Origin: Bimuria novae-zelandiae CBS 107.79
Lineage: Eukaryota; Ascomycota; Dothideomycetes; Pleosporales; Didymosphaeriaceae
NCBI GenBank assembly: GCA_010015655.1
Contig: ML976730.1
Coordinates: forward strand, 150,124-214,123
Direction: 5' to 3'
DNA: 64,000 bases
Positions 12,601 to 24,245 of the stretch are shown piece by piece. A model generated the notes under the pieces. It saw only the letters and a program-made list of their open reading frames with translations. It had not been told where the DNA came from and searched no databases. Within the stretch, counting starts at the first letter, position 1; each line of letters begins with the position of its first letter. Made by a program: the position numbers and the translations under genes.

Positions 12601-13131
12601 AGTCTACTAGGAAGTCCTCTTATAGAGGAGTTAGCTACTACTAATGCTAATAGCTAAGCGCGCTATTCGTTGCGCCACGTAGTTAATTATATAGCGTTAA
12701 TAAAGAGATACTATACGCCTTCGTAGCTACGCGCTAGCTAGTATAAAGACCTATAGCGAAATTATTAATAGCTAATTATATAGCGACCTCACAGGTGTCT
12801 ATATTAATAAGCGTTGTGCAGAGAAATCGCGTGTTTTCTGCAGGTGTGGTGTTGTGGCGCGGTGTTCGGAAACCCTATGTGTTCGGACACTATATGCGCT
12901 AGCTTACCTAATAATCACCTCCTCTTCTAGCTAGGTAGGCTTTTTTAAGTTAGGCTAGTAATCGCGTCGGGCAGGCTTGCTAGCGCGCCAGCGGTAGAGT
13001 GTATTTTAAGAAATATTAAATGTCTGTATAGCAACTACCTTACTCTAAAATTAATTTTGCTAAAGAGCTAATATAGCAAGGTGTATATCAGCCTTATAAG
13101 AAGCTAGCTAGGCTTTAGTTAGGGGCGCCAT
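9700..13131 (-). pseudogene. Fot1-like DDE transposase relic
   Basis: Minus strand, in two pieces around the nested insertion. N-terminal piece (ATG at 13131): a psq-type helix-turn-helix with the ending NTLYRWRASKPARRDY. C-terminal piece after the insertion: LDxRGFAPTYVAIRDMANKL, YSICDKDVYNFYEVSF, LGNREYTIVI, then LCMPLHSSYLLQLLNVGCF, equivalent to the third catalytic Asp region of Fot1 transposases with the Asp read as Asn. The second catalytic Asp (LIFNSYKSY, expected LDGH-like) is also Asn. A C-terminal CCHC-like knuckle (RCKRCRETRNNLRTC) ends near 9705. The D-to-N changes and many TAG/TAA stops fit RIP; the protein is dead. Confidence 0.8.
11127..12892 (-). mobile_element. pogo-like DNA transposon nested in the Fot1-like element
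   Basis: A 1,766-bp element beginning TAGTGTCCGAACACATAGGG and ending with the inverse complement. The inverted repeat is about 39 bp, and beyond it the first and last 50 bp still align (GCAGAAAACAC near both ends). A TA flanks it on both sides (11125-11126, 12893-12894). The target is a perfect 28-bp palindrome inside the Fot1 coding sequence. The minus-strand transposase relic shows a CENP-B/Tc5-type helix-turn-helix region (RAYPPxHARA-like, about 12450-12600), then NTYNMDKTGVALG, QTLQTTWFPAKSVPSWL, LLILNGHGSY (catalytic Asp read as Asn) and YTSHALQPLDLAPFSVIK. This order is that of pogo-family DDE transposases. Confidence 0.85.
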
Positions 13132-13201
13132 AGTAGGTAGAAGTTCACGCGTTGCGAAAAGTTAGTGGGGTGCGCACTCGCTTGTAATGCGCACTCGCTT
13201 A

Positions 13202-15471
13202 TCCCCCGCACTGTCAAAATCTGCCACAGGCGGACTTCTTGCTAGTGGCCAATCGGACGATAGCTCCGATTCTGCATGAACACCGAGATTTATGAAGTTT
13301 GGCTGTAGATTCTTATACAATCTGCATTTTTACTCGTACTTAACTTAAATTACTTAATAATTAAGCTCTTAGTGGTGTTAATTAACTTAATTGTTTGTAG
13401 TTAGCGAAGGTGCTCCTGCCAGCACTTAGGGCGTACTTCAGGCCTACACATAGGCAGTTGGCAGAGACTACACCCAAAGCGCGTACGCGGAGTACGCTGA
13501 GGAGGTTAAGGAGACTGTAAATTGCCTTAAACGTGACCCAGAGCTACCCTGGGAGGCTGAGACTTGTGCTGGCGTCGCCCACGCTCCGCACAAAGTACAC
13601 AAGTCTTTGCCTGTTTATACAGGTTTGCGGAGCGATGGGAGCTCTCCTCAGCGACAACGACGTCGTCTGATCTCTTACGCTTTGCTCTTGCGTTACAGAG
13701 ACGCGTCCCGCGGTCGAAAAGCTACTTAATAAGGTTGTATAGGAACCTTTTATGGCCGCTCCTTTTGGCGGCGGCAGCGTTAGAGTATAAGGATAGTCTA
13801 TACGCGTTGTTAAGCGTTAGGTTAAGTAAAAAGTAGAGTAAAGGTCGCTAGGTACGACGCTTAACTTGCTAGGTCGAGTAATACGCCTTTGTCTAATTAA
13901 AGCAATTAACCTTAGTTTTGTAATAATTATAGTCGTTAATTATCTGCGGTATGCCCAGCAGCCTTACAGGCTCGTTGCTAAAGGCTTTTTCAAAGATCCC
14001 CTTGTTGTTTTGGCTTATTTTAGAGCGTCGGCGGAGCTTCATGATGACCTGGATCGCTAGTAGCGACTATCGTCAGCGTGCTAAGGCCATAGTGTTAAGA
14101 TAACAAACTTACGCTCTGCGACGGTAGAGGCAAAAAGGACAACCTGATTGTCTCTCCACGCTGCCTGTAGGACTTCTCCGCTCTTTGACAAGTCCCATCT
14201 GATCTCTCCCCACTCCATGTGCTTTGTAAACTGCGTTTTTAGACGCATAAGGCTGCTCAAAAAGCGCTCCTTTGCCACCTTCTGGCGGGCGCGCCCTTTA
14301 ACGCTAACGTCCTTAGCTTGCAACTCCACGCGCGCAGCGTCTTTAAAAGTCTCTTTAATTATTGTCTTAGTTGTCTGGACCATCCCTACGCAACCCACGC
14401 CTTGCCGCCGCAGGTATTTAAGTATAGGTATAGTGTTGAATAGATTATTGTCCCACACAATGTGGAGACCCGACGGAAAAAGGCGCTGACTATCAGCGTC
14501 AATAGCAAGGACGAGAGCGACGGGTACTAACTCTATAGGTATAAAAGCCTGCGCGTTAGCGTTAGTAAAGGTTAGTAAATTAATAAGGCCGCGGCCTTTG
14601 CCTCTGGCATAAAATAACTAGTTTAGGACGACTCTATTGTTTGCTAGACACTAGATTTTAAAGCCCTTAGGTGTAGGCTTTGTCTTAATAATTACCACCT
14701 CGCTAGCACGTCTAGTAAATCTGGTAATAGCCTCGTCAACGCAGAGGTACTTACTAGGGCGCTAGTACTATAGAGAGCGCGCGCGGAGGAGCTCTAAGAG
14801 ATCCCACACCCTGCCAAAAGGTAACTAAAAAGTCTAACTAACTTCCGCAGTGTATAGGTAGCGATCTAGCTGGTGCCAGCGCGTACAGCCCATGAAGTCG
14901 TTAAGCTTGTGAGTAGGCGCGTTTTTGTGACCGCGACTCCAATATTCTGCCAGCGAGGGCTCTCTGTGGACGGCCATATATACGACAATTACAAAGTACG
15001 TATACAGCTCTCCTAGCGACGTAGGTTTCCAGCCTCTCGCGGAGGGCAGCTAAGGGTGCGCATAAGCAGCGCGATTATTAGTAAAGTGTGCGATCTGCTC
15101 TATAACCTTAGCGTTAAAAAACAAGTTAAAGAGGGCAATTGGAGAGCCTCTGTTAGTACCTTTAGGTAAATTAGCGACTCCAAAAGTACGTAGGTTGTTA
15201 ATTTTGAGAGGTCTCCATTACGGTGGCGGCGTGGACAGTAAGTCAGGTAAAACACCTTATTTTTGTAAGTATTTTATATATTTTACGAAGTTAGGATCGT
15301 TGCTAACAATAGACGCAGGATTTAGCATGTTTATATATGCTAGTAATTTTAAAAAAGGTTAATTTTGGCTATAAAACAAAAATTGCCGTCATCACAATTC
15401 AAATTTGGTGTTGAGATCGACTAGACGCTGATTGGCGCGTCGTTTGTGGCAGATTTTGACAGTGCGGGGGA
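13202..15471 (-). mobile_element. piggyBac-like DNA transposon
   Basis: A 2,270-bp element with perfect inverted repeats of about 27 bp starting TCCCCCGCACTGTCAAAAT. It is flanked by TA at 13200-13201 and 15472-15473. The encoded transposase is of the piggyBac type, which normally duplicates TTAA; here the flanks read CTTA and TAAA, so joining them around a single TA recreates TTAA. The left end abuts the Fot1-like element. Confidence 0.88.
13490..15230 (-). pseudogene. piggyBac-type (DDE_Tnp_1_7) transposase relic
   Basis: Minus-strand relic reading, in order: LPKGTNRGSPIALFNLFF and IEQIAHFTNN (about 15180-15080); GWKPTSLGELYTYFVIVVYM; THKLNDFMGCTRWHQLDRYL; KYLCVDEAITRFTRRASEVV with the first catalytic Asp; KTKPTPKGFKI; ALVLAIDAD; the segment 14458-14081 starting VWDNNLFNTIPILKYLRRQG (second catalytic Asp) and containing GVGCVGMVQTTKTI; then a C-terminal NEPVRLLGIPQIINDYNYY and a Cys-rich end (CVLCAERGRR). 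This order matches piggyBac transposases. Stops are fewer than in the neighbouring elements: the 14458-14081 stretch is fully open. Short open frames on the plus strand here are shadows. Confidence 0.8.
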
Positions 15472-15544
15472 TAAAACACGTTATACTTAATACTAAACGC
15501 TAGAATAAGCTTTTGCGACATCTGTAGCGTCCAATAGTGGAACA

Positions 15545-15632
15545 TAATAAGCTTAAAACGGATGGATTAGATTTCTATGGATTTTGTGGATTTTGCATGG
15601 ATGGATATCCAATCCATCCGTGAACATCACTG
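15545..15632. repeat. solitary hAT-1-like terminal sequence
   Basis: Reading leftwards from 15632 the sequence is CAGTGATGTTCACGGATGG followed by repeated GGATTGGATATCCATCCATG and ATCCAT motifs. This is the same architecture as the ends of hAT-1. No partner end or 8-bp duplication was found nearby. It is either a stranded end of a hAT-1 relative or a decayed miniature element. Confidence 0.5.
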
Positions 15633-15640
15633 ATCCGTGG

Positions 15641-16009
15641 ACCATGGGTTCCTGCCATTTTTGGACTGGTAGTGCAGGTGTCCGGGCCGTCACAGCCACG
15701 TGATTAGCATATGCCCGGGCCCGGATCCGGGCTGGCGGGGTGAATCAAGATGTATCTGCAATTGCTGGGGAACTGCAGAGCAGTCTGCGTGTGATAGGTG
15801 TTTCACAGCCTCGGGTCGCTCTCTGTTTAGTGCCAGGCTAACCCTTTTAGGGCGTAGCGGTGCTGCCGCTAGCGGTACGTCATCGGTGCGCAGCAATCTT
15901 TGAAGAAATAACATTAAAAGTTGACGTTTTCCTCTTCAAACCTACTGTAATTCGCAGCTCACGCTTCTTCTGAATCCTCCACATTGAATCAGTCTTCAAA
16001 CCCACAACA
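15641..16009 (+). other. upstream region of the SDR gene
   Basis: GC-richer, unmutated sequence with a CCCGGGCCCGGATCCGGG-like palindromic patch (about 15713-15730). The last 60 bp are CT/CA-rich and lead into the start codon. Short open frames on both strands lack recognisable domains and are probably chance. It likely holds the promoter and 5' UTR; no specific operator could be assigned. Confidence 0.4.
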
Positions 16010-17092
16010 ATGGCCGGCACTCACGACATGAGAGCCGAGAAGCTTTTCTCGGTCAAAGACTACGTTTGCGTAATTACAGGCGGAGGGTTAGGGTTCCTCG
16101 GGAGATGCTATGACTGATGTTGACGAACGCGCAGATCTGGCATCGGTTTGATGTCTGCTCAAGCTCTAGCAGCGAACGGTAAGTTTGCCCAGACGCCGTC
16201 GGAGCAGAAAGCCAAACTGACGAATGACGTTAGGCGCTAAGGTCTACATCACCGGCCGACGTGAGTATACAGCCTGTTGTACCATGTCAGGGTTACATCT
16301 AATGATGACTAGGCAAGGAAGCGCTGGAGGCAGCAGCGAAGTCGCACGACCCGAACGGAGGAGGCCAAATCATCCCGTACTTACCCACCTATCCCATGCA
16401 GCTCTCCAGCACTAATCATGAACAGTATCGGTCCGTGCGATGTGACCAAGAAAGACGACTTGGAGAACCTCTACCAGGAATTGTCGAAGAAGGAGAAGCA
16501 CATCAATCTGCTGGTCGCCGCTGCGGGCATATCGGGCGAGAAAGCCGAGCCAGATACCGAAAATGCCACCGACCTCAAGGGCAAGCTGTGGAATAACGAG
16601 ACGTTCGAAGGCTGGAACGAGACTTACAACACGGATGTAACCTCTGTCTACTTTAGCGTCGTCGCCCTGCTCCCGCTACTACAAGCGGCCACGGAAACGC
16701 ACGGCCACCTCTCCGCTTCCGTCATCGTCATCTCATCAATGTCGGGCATCATGAGGCACGCGCAAGGCCATTTCAGCTACAACGCTGCAAAAGGTGCGAC
16801 GGTGCATCTGACCAAGCTCATGTCGGCGGAGTTCCAAAAGGCGCGGATCCGGGTCAACAGCATCGCACCGGGCTACTTCCCGAGCGAGATGACGGCCAAA
16901 GAGAGTGACGAGAACCAAAAGAGCCACGTACCAGATGAGAAGATCCAGGAGAAAGGACACGTTCCTATGGAAAGAGCCGGTCATGATCAGGAGATGGCGC
17001 AAGCGGTCCTTTTCTTGACGAAGAACTCATACGTCAATGGAGAAATCCTTGCGGTCGATGGAGGCGTGCTTAATGTGGTCGCTGGGAGGTAA
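16010..17092 (+). CDS. short-chain dehydrogenase/reductase (SDR)
   Basis: Five exons: 16010-16086, 16135-16178, 16234-16260, 16313-16376, 16426-17092; introns of 48, 55, 52 and 49 nt, all GT-AG. Together they encode 292 residues with no frame break. Splicing is supported by the motif it creates: the cofactor-binding TGGGSGIG (residues 23-30) spans intron 1. Further along are the VYITGRR strand end, a DVT segment, a VAAAG variant of the NNAG motif, the catalytic Ser region VISSMSG, the active-site SYNAAKGA (Tyr-189, Lys-193), VNSIAPGYF and a C-terminal NGEILAVDGG. This is a classical NAD(P)(H)-dependent SDR of the gluconate/ketoacyl-reductase-like kind. It is probably cytosolic and its substrate is unknown. 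Composition is GC-rich with no RIP damage. Its 3' flank was hit by the giant hAT-2 insertion 178 bp after the stop. Confidence 0.93.
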
Positions 17093-17398
17093 GCAGTTGA
17101 CGTCGAAGGCGTACTTTCCACTGTCGCGTTCAGAAATGTTGAACGCAATGGTAGGACAGGAACAAAGGGCGAGTCTGGCGTATATCGCTCTCCCCGATGA
17201 TGAGCACAAATAGAATCCATACATCCCCCCTATCGTCGTGATGAAACTTATGCGAATGCAAAGTGGAGTGTAAGAGTCAGAGATGCCAACAATCAATCAT
17301 GTTTCAATATATTGATTGATATTGATTGAAATTCAATATTCAATCAATTCAATACTTCAGCTGCTATTTTCAATTCAATTTCAATGTCCTATAAAAAT

Positions 17399-17562
17399 TG
17401 TAGCGGTTGTTGCTGCAAAGCGAAAGTCGGGAAAAACACTGATTTGATTGTATGTGTGTAGTAGCTAAGATATATACTGCTAGGTAGGCTAGGCAGCAGT
17501 AAATGAGTGTAGACAGCAATGAGCTAGCATAGGCAACAATAAATAATCCGAATACTATTACA
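17399..17562 (-). repeat. copia-1 LTR (3' LTR)
   Basis: 164 bp, begins TGTAGCGGTT and ends ATTACA, forming TG...CA ends. It pairs with 22494-22657 and is preceded by duplication copy AAAAT. Confidence 0.93.
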
Positions 17563-17599
17563 CACCCCCTCATCCTGTAGTCAGTTAACGACGTAAGGA

Positions 17600-20500
17600 T
17601 AATCTCTCCTACATATCTACTGTGCCTTGAAGTCGAGAGTATAGATTTGTAAGGTGTAGCTGCCTCACAAACTCTGCGTGCTTTTGACGTGGTAGCATCT
17701 TGGTCATGCCGTCAGCAGGCATCCTATTAGTAGATCGCCATTATACGTAGAGTCGTCCCTGCTCTACTTCCTGGCAGATCTAGCTCTGGTGTATATCGAC
17801 ATGCTTGAGCTTAGTTGCTAGTTTGTCTTATTCTTTTGTAACAATCCTAACCGTCTGCTAATTATTACATAAGATAGTTAGAGTAGTGTGAAGCGTTAGT
17901 AAGAGGCCCTTAAACAGGCGTAGCCACTTCTCTATTTCTAAGCCTGTAAGGGAGAGCGCGAGTAGCTCTGCCTTAGTAGTTAATTTAGTAACTATACGCT
18001 GCAAGGTAGACTTCTAGTTAATAGTTATCTTAAATAACTAGAAAATATATCCTTAAGAGCTATGGCGAGTCTTTAAGTTATTTATAAAAGTAGCATTAGA
18101 TGCTCTAAAGAATATAGGATCGCGATAATTTTCTTTTATAGTTATAAACTCTTAAATCTCTTGCTTTGTGCAAGCTTCGAGCGCGTAGTACTTTATTTCT
18201 AAGACGTAACGCTATACTTTACGTATAGAGTCCACGTGAGCTTGTCTAGGGTTAGTAAGATATAAAGCGTGTATCACATATACACGTGCGAGGTCTAGTT
18301 AAGTAAACTACGTTAGGAACGCGAGATGGCTAACAAGCTCCTAGTAGAGCTTTATATAAGCTACGTTAGGATCCTCTATAGATAGCTTAAGGTAGTTAAC
18401 TATTATAGGTACTTCTATATGGCGGCTGGTAGACGTTATGCTATACTTTACGGCTACTTTGTCGATATAGGTATCTTAAAGTAGCTAGAGTTTATAGGCG
18501 GCGATGTCTTAGATAACGCGTATGCCTAAAAACTACTTAAGTGGACTAAGTTGCTTTAGTTAATAGCACTCGCTAAGCTTCTGCTTAAACTACTAGTAGA
18601 GCTCAGTATTGTGTAGGTGAAAGGCCATAACAATATCGTTAACGTAGACAAATAGTATAAGCTACTTATTTGTGTACACACATGGAAAGCCTGGCACAGG
18701 CTTTATCCCTAGTAACTATAGCGTCCTGCGGAGCTCCTTATACTATAGTAGCGGTGACTCCTTTAATTTATAGAGAGCGTAGAGTATCTAGAGTAGTTCT
18801 TTATCTTCTTAAAATCCGTCTAGCGTCTGCGCGTAGAGTAGACAATTAAGTAGGGCGTTAAGAAAAGCTATTAGTACGTTGTACTAAATTAGCTCTAGCC
18901 TAAAGTAATTAGCAATAGTAGTAATTACTCTAAAGGTGCGTGCCGCGAGTGTGGCGGCGTAGGTGTCTCTATATAGCTGCTAGAGATTACCTCTAATTAC
19001 TAATCGTGCCTTAAATCGTGAAAGAAAACCGTCCTTATTAAATTTATAAGTAAATACCTACATAAGTAGTAAGACCTTAATATTAATATTTGCTACTATC
19101 TTTATAGTCCTAGCAAAGTATCCTTTACTCTAAATACTTTAGTATTCTTCTTGACTAGCTTGTCGAAACTTAGCTCTATATAGATAAGTCTCTAGGTCTC
19201 TCCAGGTCCTTAGTAGAGGTAGAACTTGTGACTAATAGATCTTAATTATAGGCTGCGGCTTTAGCGCTATTATAAATGCGTGCAGGTAGTTATTAATGCG
19301 TATTCTATAGGAAATTGCGTGCGTCTAGTATCTAGTTATACTAGTAAGGTCGTCCGTGTGCTGTTGTCGGCGGCGCGAGCTTATACGTATGTTTAATTTA
19401 TTAATTTTAGGATTTCTACGCCTTGGCGCGTTATTGTTATGGCGATTAGGTATATAACTAGGAATTTGTGTTATAGAGAGCTCTTATAGTGTTATCTCTA
19501 GATCTCGTTCTGCCAGGAGAACGTTGGCTAGAGTATCGTTATTCCATTGCCGGCTCACGTGAGACTCAGGTGACGTAGGTGTAAGCAGCCCACCTCCCAT
19601 AAACAGGTCCTCTACGTCCTTATTAACTTTGTCGTTCTCGTTACTTTTGCTCTCACCCCCTACCTGCTACTGGCTGGCCTAAGCTGCCGCTGCAGATATT
19701 ATACGGCTTTGTCTAAGCATTATAAGCTCTTTAATAGCGATATTATTAAATTTAGCTTCTTCTAGGAAAGCAAGTAGCTCTATAACTTCTTTAATAACTA
19801 ACTTAGCTACGTAGCCTTCTAGCCCTTTGTAAAATCGCGTTAGCTCGAAAATAACGTCTCTCGCTCGAATTACTCTATCCTTTGTAAGTAGCCAGATCCT
19901 AAAGATATTTATTAAATTATAGCCTATAAGGTGTCCTATAAGAGCTCTGGATTCTAGCTTGTCGCCTCTTTTAATAGACAGATTTTGGATGTATACTCGA
20001 CAGCCTATAAGACGCAAGTGGTTCACCTTTAGCTTTAATTCCTATATAACCTTATATAAAGTCTTCTAGCCTAGCGCTTTAGTTAGTGTGCGATTTAGTA
20101 TGTATGCTACTATTTAAAATAGCTTATTTAATAATAACTTTGGCAGGTTTCCTTTAAGCCTTATAGCTCGAGCTTAAATAACGATAATCTTGCCTACTCG
20201 CTTTATAAGGCCGTTTTATTTGTCTGCGTAGTCTGCCTGTGGCTTGTATCAGATCCCTAGCTCAGCGTAGAGCTCCTCTAACACGTTTAGTGTAACTCCG
20301 TATCCTTAGTTATTATTAGTCTTAATTGTAGTAACGTTACTATTAAAAATACGCTGTATCTTACGAACTTTTTAGACAAGCTAGTGGCTTAGGAATGCCT
20401 TTATACGCTATAGAAAGTAGTTAACTTTATGCTACTTACTATACTAGTCTACTATGTAACCTGCAATTTAGTCACCGTTAAGACAAGGGTCTGCCTCTCG

Positions 20501-22440
20501 AGGTAGTAGCTATATAAAGTCTATAGCAACGCGATAGAACTTCTTAGGTATAAAGTCCTCCTACTGTCTTCTAGAGACTTGCTTTGTAAGTTTTAATTCG
20601 ACATATACGCTATAAAAGTCGCTATCTTTGCCTTTTACTCACAAGCCTTCCACATAGTTAACTAGCTTCTTAATTACCTTCTTGCTAGGATGACCCTAGG
20701 TGCTGTGCGCTATCTTGTAGTTAACTATATAATTACGTTAAGGATCCTTTAAAGGTTAGTAGGTAGTGCTAAAGGATAATAATAGGCGTATATCTAGGCG
20801 ACGGCTGGTATTAGCGTCAACCAGCTAGTAGCTATTATTATACTCTAGTTATGCAATAATAGTTTTCTTGCTAACTTTATATAGTAAATCTTATCCTAAG
20901 TTAAAGTAGATCTAACTCGAGCGACAGCGTGCTAAGCCTATAAGGCTTATTAAGAAGCCTTTAACTAAGGCAACGTGTGTTAGGACAATAGGTAATAGTC
21001 CTCTTAGTATTTTTATAGTTAGCTTCATGCTGCCCTATGCAGTAATCTTAATACGGCCTATTCCTGCTCCTACAAAGTCGTTGGCACTGGCCTTATACTC
21101 TCTTGTCTATTTAGGCCAGGACTCAGTGTTAATAATGTAAGTATTCAAACCAGGATTAAGTATAAATTAGTTACTTAATAAGTCGTAGCTACTAACATCG
21201 TTAAGCGTCGATAGAGCTACTAACTCCTTAGTAGGTTTAATACTATTATTAAGTATTAGATCCTTATTACGTTTATTACGCTTGTCGTGCTCGTCGTGCT
21301 CGTTAACTATAATAGTATTAAATACTATATATTATGCGGTGTAGGTTAATAGATTAGAAGGAGGCTTGCCATCGTTAATAGTAACTACAGGCTTAGAGTT
21401 TAACTAAGTTGCCTTTTAGTCCTGTATAGCTTTCTCTATCCTCGCTTTTAAGCTTAGATTCTTAGCAAAGGCTACAGCTACTTTCTTACTAGCTTCTTTA
21501 TTATTATATCCTTAGGGTTGGTTAGGAGCGTTGGGGTTTATTAACTAGTACTTAGACTATAAGTGTCTCTTGCCATAGAGGCATATACCACTTCGAGAAG
21601 GTTTATTACTTTATAATATTATTAGCTTTACTATCTCTAGCTCTGCCGCGTGTGCACTAAAGCCTATACTAATTAGGCGTGTACGCTTTAGATATGCTAA
21701 GAACTTAGCAACGTAGTCTTCTACTAATAGGACTTTTATACTAAGCCTCTCTTTTTAGATCAGGTCTCGCAGACCTACCGTTCCGTATTCGGGGTTAATT
21801 ATCTTGCAGGCAACTAGGAAGTCCTCCTACGCACGAATATCCTTAGTCTCTAAAAGCTTAATAGCCTTATACTAGCTAGTAACCTCAATCTAATATTAAA
21901 GCCATTCTTTAACCTTTCTGCCCTTTGGCGGTGTCTAAAGATCCTTGTATTTTACTATTAAATCGCGACAACGCGTCGCATCTAATAGTGCGAGATATTT
22001 CTTAAAGGTCGTAAGTTATTAGTGCGGCGTATTCTTGTCCTTAATTAGGTATATGTAATGCGCTGCTATTGTCTTACTAATCTTAAAGTTAAAGTTTACT
22101 AGAGCCTTAAGCTAACGCTTATACTCTAGATCCTTCTTTTCTTATTACTTATACGCCTAACGATAGTCGGCTCGCTGCTTAGTGTTTAAGCTAGTAAATA
22201 ATATAGCTTATTAGTCGTAGTTGCTTAGCTAAGGCTCCGTTAGCTCCTCTAGCTAGGGTAGTTAGTCTATTACAATATCTAGATTAACGTATTTCTAGAG
22301 TTAGTTCTTTTGTGCCGTATTCTTGCGAATAAATAGCTATTTATGCTAATCCTCTAATTAGCTAAGGACGATCGTTACCCGAGTGACTATTAGGTCTAAC
22401 TTAGTTGTTATCGTGCTCGTAGGTACTCTACTCTATGTGT
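17600..22440 (-). pseudogene. copia-1 Gag-Pol polyprotein relic
   Basis: Minus-strand relic with the copia order integrase, reverse transcriptase, RNase H. The integrase C-terminal part is open at 20026-19679 (HLRLIGCRVYIQNLSIKRG, RALIGHLIGYNLINIFRIW). Reverse transcriptase near 18700-18600 has VYVNDIVMAF, where YVDDIV would be expected. RNase H near 18000-17700 includes STLQRIVTKLTTKAELLAL and KLKHVDIHQS, ending in NRMPADGMTKMLPRQKH. Gag, toward 22440, is too eroded to define. Stops are frequent throughout. Confidence 0.8.
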
Positions 22441-22493
22441 AAGTATGTAATAAGTTAGGTGAGTGAGATCCCGTCGCAATCTGGGCTTATAAC

Positions 22494-22657
22494 TATAGCA
22501 GTTGTTGCTGCAAAGCGAAAGTCGGGAAAAACACTAATTTGATTGTATGTGTGTAGTAGCTAAGATATATACTGCTAGGTAGGCTAGGCAGCAGTAAATG
22601 AGTGTAGGCAGCAATGAGCTAGCATAGGCAATAATGAACAATCCGAATACCGTTACA
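22494..22657 (-). repeat. copia-1 LTR (5' LTR)
   Basis: 164 bp, same length as its partner, begins TATAGCAGTT (original TG mutated to TA) and ends GTTACA. It is followed by duplication copy AAAAT. The primer-binding site is on its inner side. Confidence 0.93.
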
Positions 22658-24245
22658 AAAATATTAATTGATATATTGAAACTTGATTGATATTTTGTAC
22701 TTAAAATTAAATTTCAGAGTAAGAACTATTTTTTACCTCTATAGTAGTAGAAATAATTCTATGTTTAAGCTATACTTAGTTATAGCCTGCTAAGCCTTTC
22801 TTCTAAACTCAATCGCGTACTTTCTTAGCTAAACTATTATTACTACCACGTAGCCTACTAGCATACATAATATACGCGTTGTTTAGTATAATCTATCTAT
22901 TTATAAATAATTTTTAATACCTCTTATCTTAGCTAAACGCGTAGCTAAGGCAGCTAACACGCTATTTAAACGCGCTAAACGTAACCGCAAACCTACACTC
23001 AAAGCCCGCGAGGGCGATGGCACGCAGCAACCGAAGCCTGTATGCCTAGGTACCCCACCGCCTACATAGCCTACAGGGCCGCCAAACGAGACACTTGCAC
23101 TACCGACCGACACTACTTCTCCGCGGTATAAGCTATTCATAGTAGCCTCACAAGCCACGAAAGACGCGCTATTTAAGCAAAGGCTACTTAACCTAGTGCT
23201 AGAGTCTAATATAGTGCGCCCTAGAGGAGTGTCAATAGCGGCTATAGAGGCAACGACAGACCTATACATTAACGATATTAACGTAGGGCTTTACTCTAGC
23301 CTTATTAACAACATAGATAACGTGGACTTTGCGCGATTACCTGGCTATTATAAACTTATTACTATAATAAAGTAAGGCTGGAGTTAGATATTTAAGCATA
23401 ACTACCGTATAGCTAAACTATTAAACTTAATAGAGGCCTGGTGGCTCTATAAATACTACTATTAATATAAGAGGTCTAGCAGCATCTTTAAGGTTATAAC
23501 GTTAACCTTTGCTACTAATACACACTTAGCTTAAATAATACCTAACTATTAGCTTAATAAGGATAGCCTAATACCTCCACCTACACGCTTATTACCTTAA
23601 GGGTAGTTAACACTCGCACTTGCGCAAGGCCGCGGTATTAAAATCTTTTAGGAGGTTACTAATAAGCTTAGTTACTTTAACGTACACGGGTTTTAATTAT
23701 AGGCTATACTATAGCTTGTTAATAATAACCACCCCTTTCGCGAGTTCGAGAACCCTGCCTTTTAAGCCATGCTACGATTTGCCAACCCTGTAGCTAAAGA
23801 CGCGCTATGGAGGAGTCGTACAAGTATGGCAACCTTTATAATAAAGCTATACTACTAGCTAAAGCCACAGGTTATAAAAGACCTGTCTCAGGCTTGCAGC
23901 AAAATACACATAAGCTTTAACAGGTAGACTATAAAAGGCGGACATCGCAGCTTCTTTAGTATTGTTACTTACTACGCTAACAAAGCTAGAGAAGTAAAGG
24001 ACTTACCTATCGCGCTCTCCTAGCTTAGTAGTGCTTATACTAGCAAGAGGATAGCAGAGCTAGTTGCTAGGATTCTATAGTTATTTAGCATAGATAATAG
24101 TAACCTTAGCTACTTTATACTTAATAATGCGCACGCTAACAACACGGCTATATAAAAACTTAGCATATTATTTAGCTTCTTATCTAGTAATTGTCGCCTC
24201 CGCTGTGCTCCTTATACACTTAATCTTATTAGTTAAAATATTATG

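Larger units (their letters stand above)
9584..13200 (-). mobile_element. Fot1/Pot2-like DNA transposon, split by a nested pogo-like element
   Basis: Terminal inverted repeats of about 43 bp occupy 9584-9626 and 13158-13200 and differ only by transition changes. Each repeat holds two copies of the motif AAGCGAGTGCG. The expected TA duplication is not clean: CA or AC on the left, TA on the right. The minus-strand transposase is interrupted by a second element at 11127-12892; removing it leaves an element of about 1.85 kb. The left end touches the TAC tail of LINE-1, so this element inserted at the very end of the LINE. A piggyBac-like element abuts its right end. Confidence 0.85.
17399..22657 (-). 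mobile_element. copia-1 LTR retrotransposon
   Basis: Direct LTRs of 164 bp at 17399-17562 and 22494-22657, differing mostly by transitions (for example TGTAGCGG against TATAGCAG). The 5-bp duplication AAAAT is at 17394-17398 and 22658-22662. The element points left. A purine tract (complement of CACCCCCTCATCC) lies beside the left LTR. The primer-binding site GTTATAAGCCC (reverse strand) lies beside the right LTR. It inserted into the left subterminal repeats of hAT-2. Confidence 0.95.

Noticed and set aside
13564..14489. Three plus-strand frames of 64-113 codons
   Set aside because: Antisense to the piggyBac-type transposase C-terminal half, whose minus-strand reading has recognisable motifs.
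17290..17398. AT-rich palindromic repeats considered as a replication origin or MITE
   Set aside because: They are the left subterminal repeats of hAT-2, matched at the right end near 52450-52540.
22901..23269. 122-codon minus-strand frame
   Set aside because: Shadow of the plus-strand hAT-2 transposase, which matches hAT proteins across the same bases.
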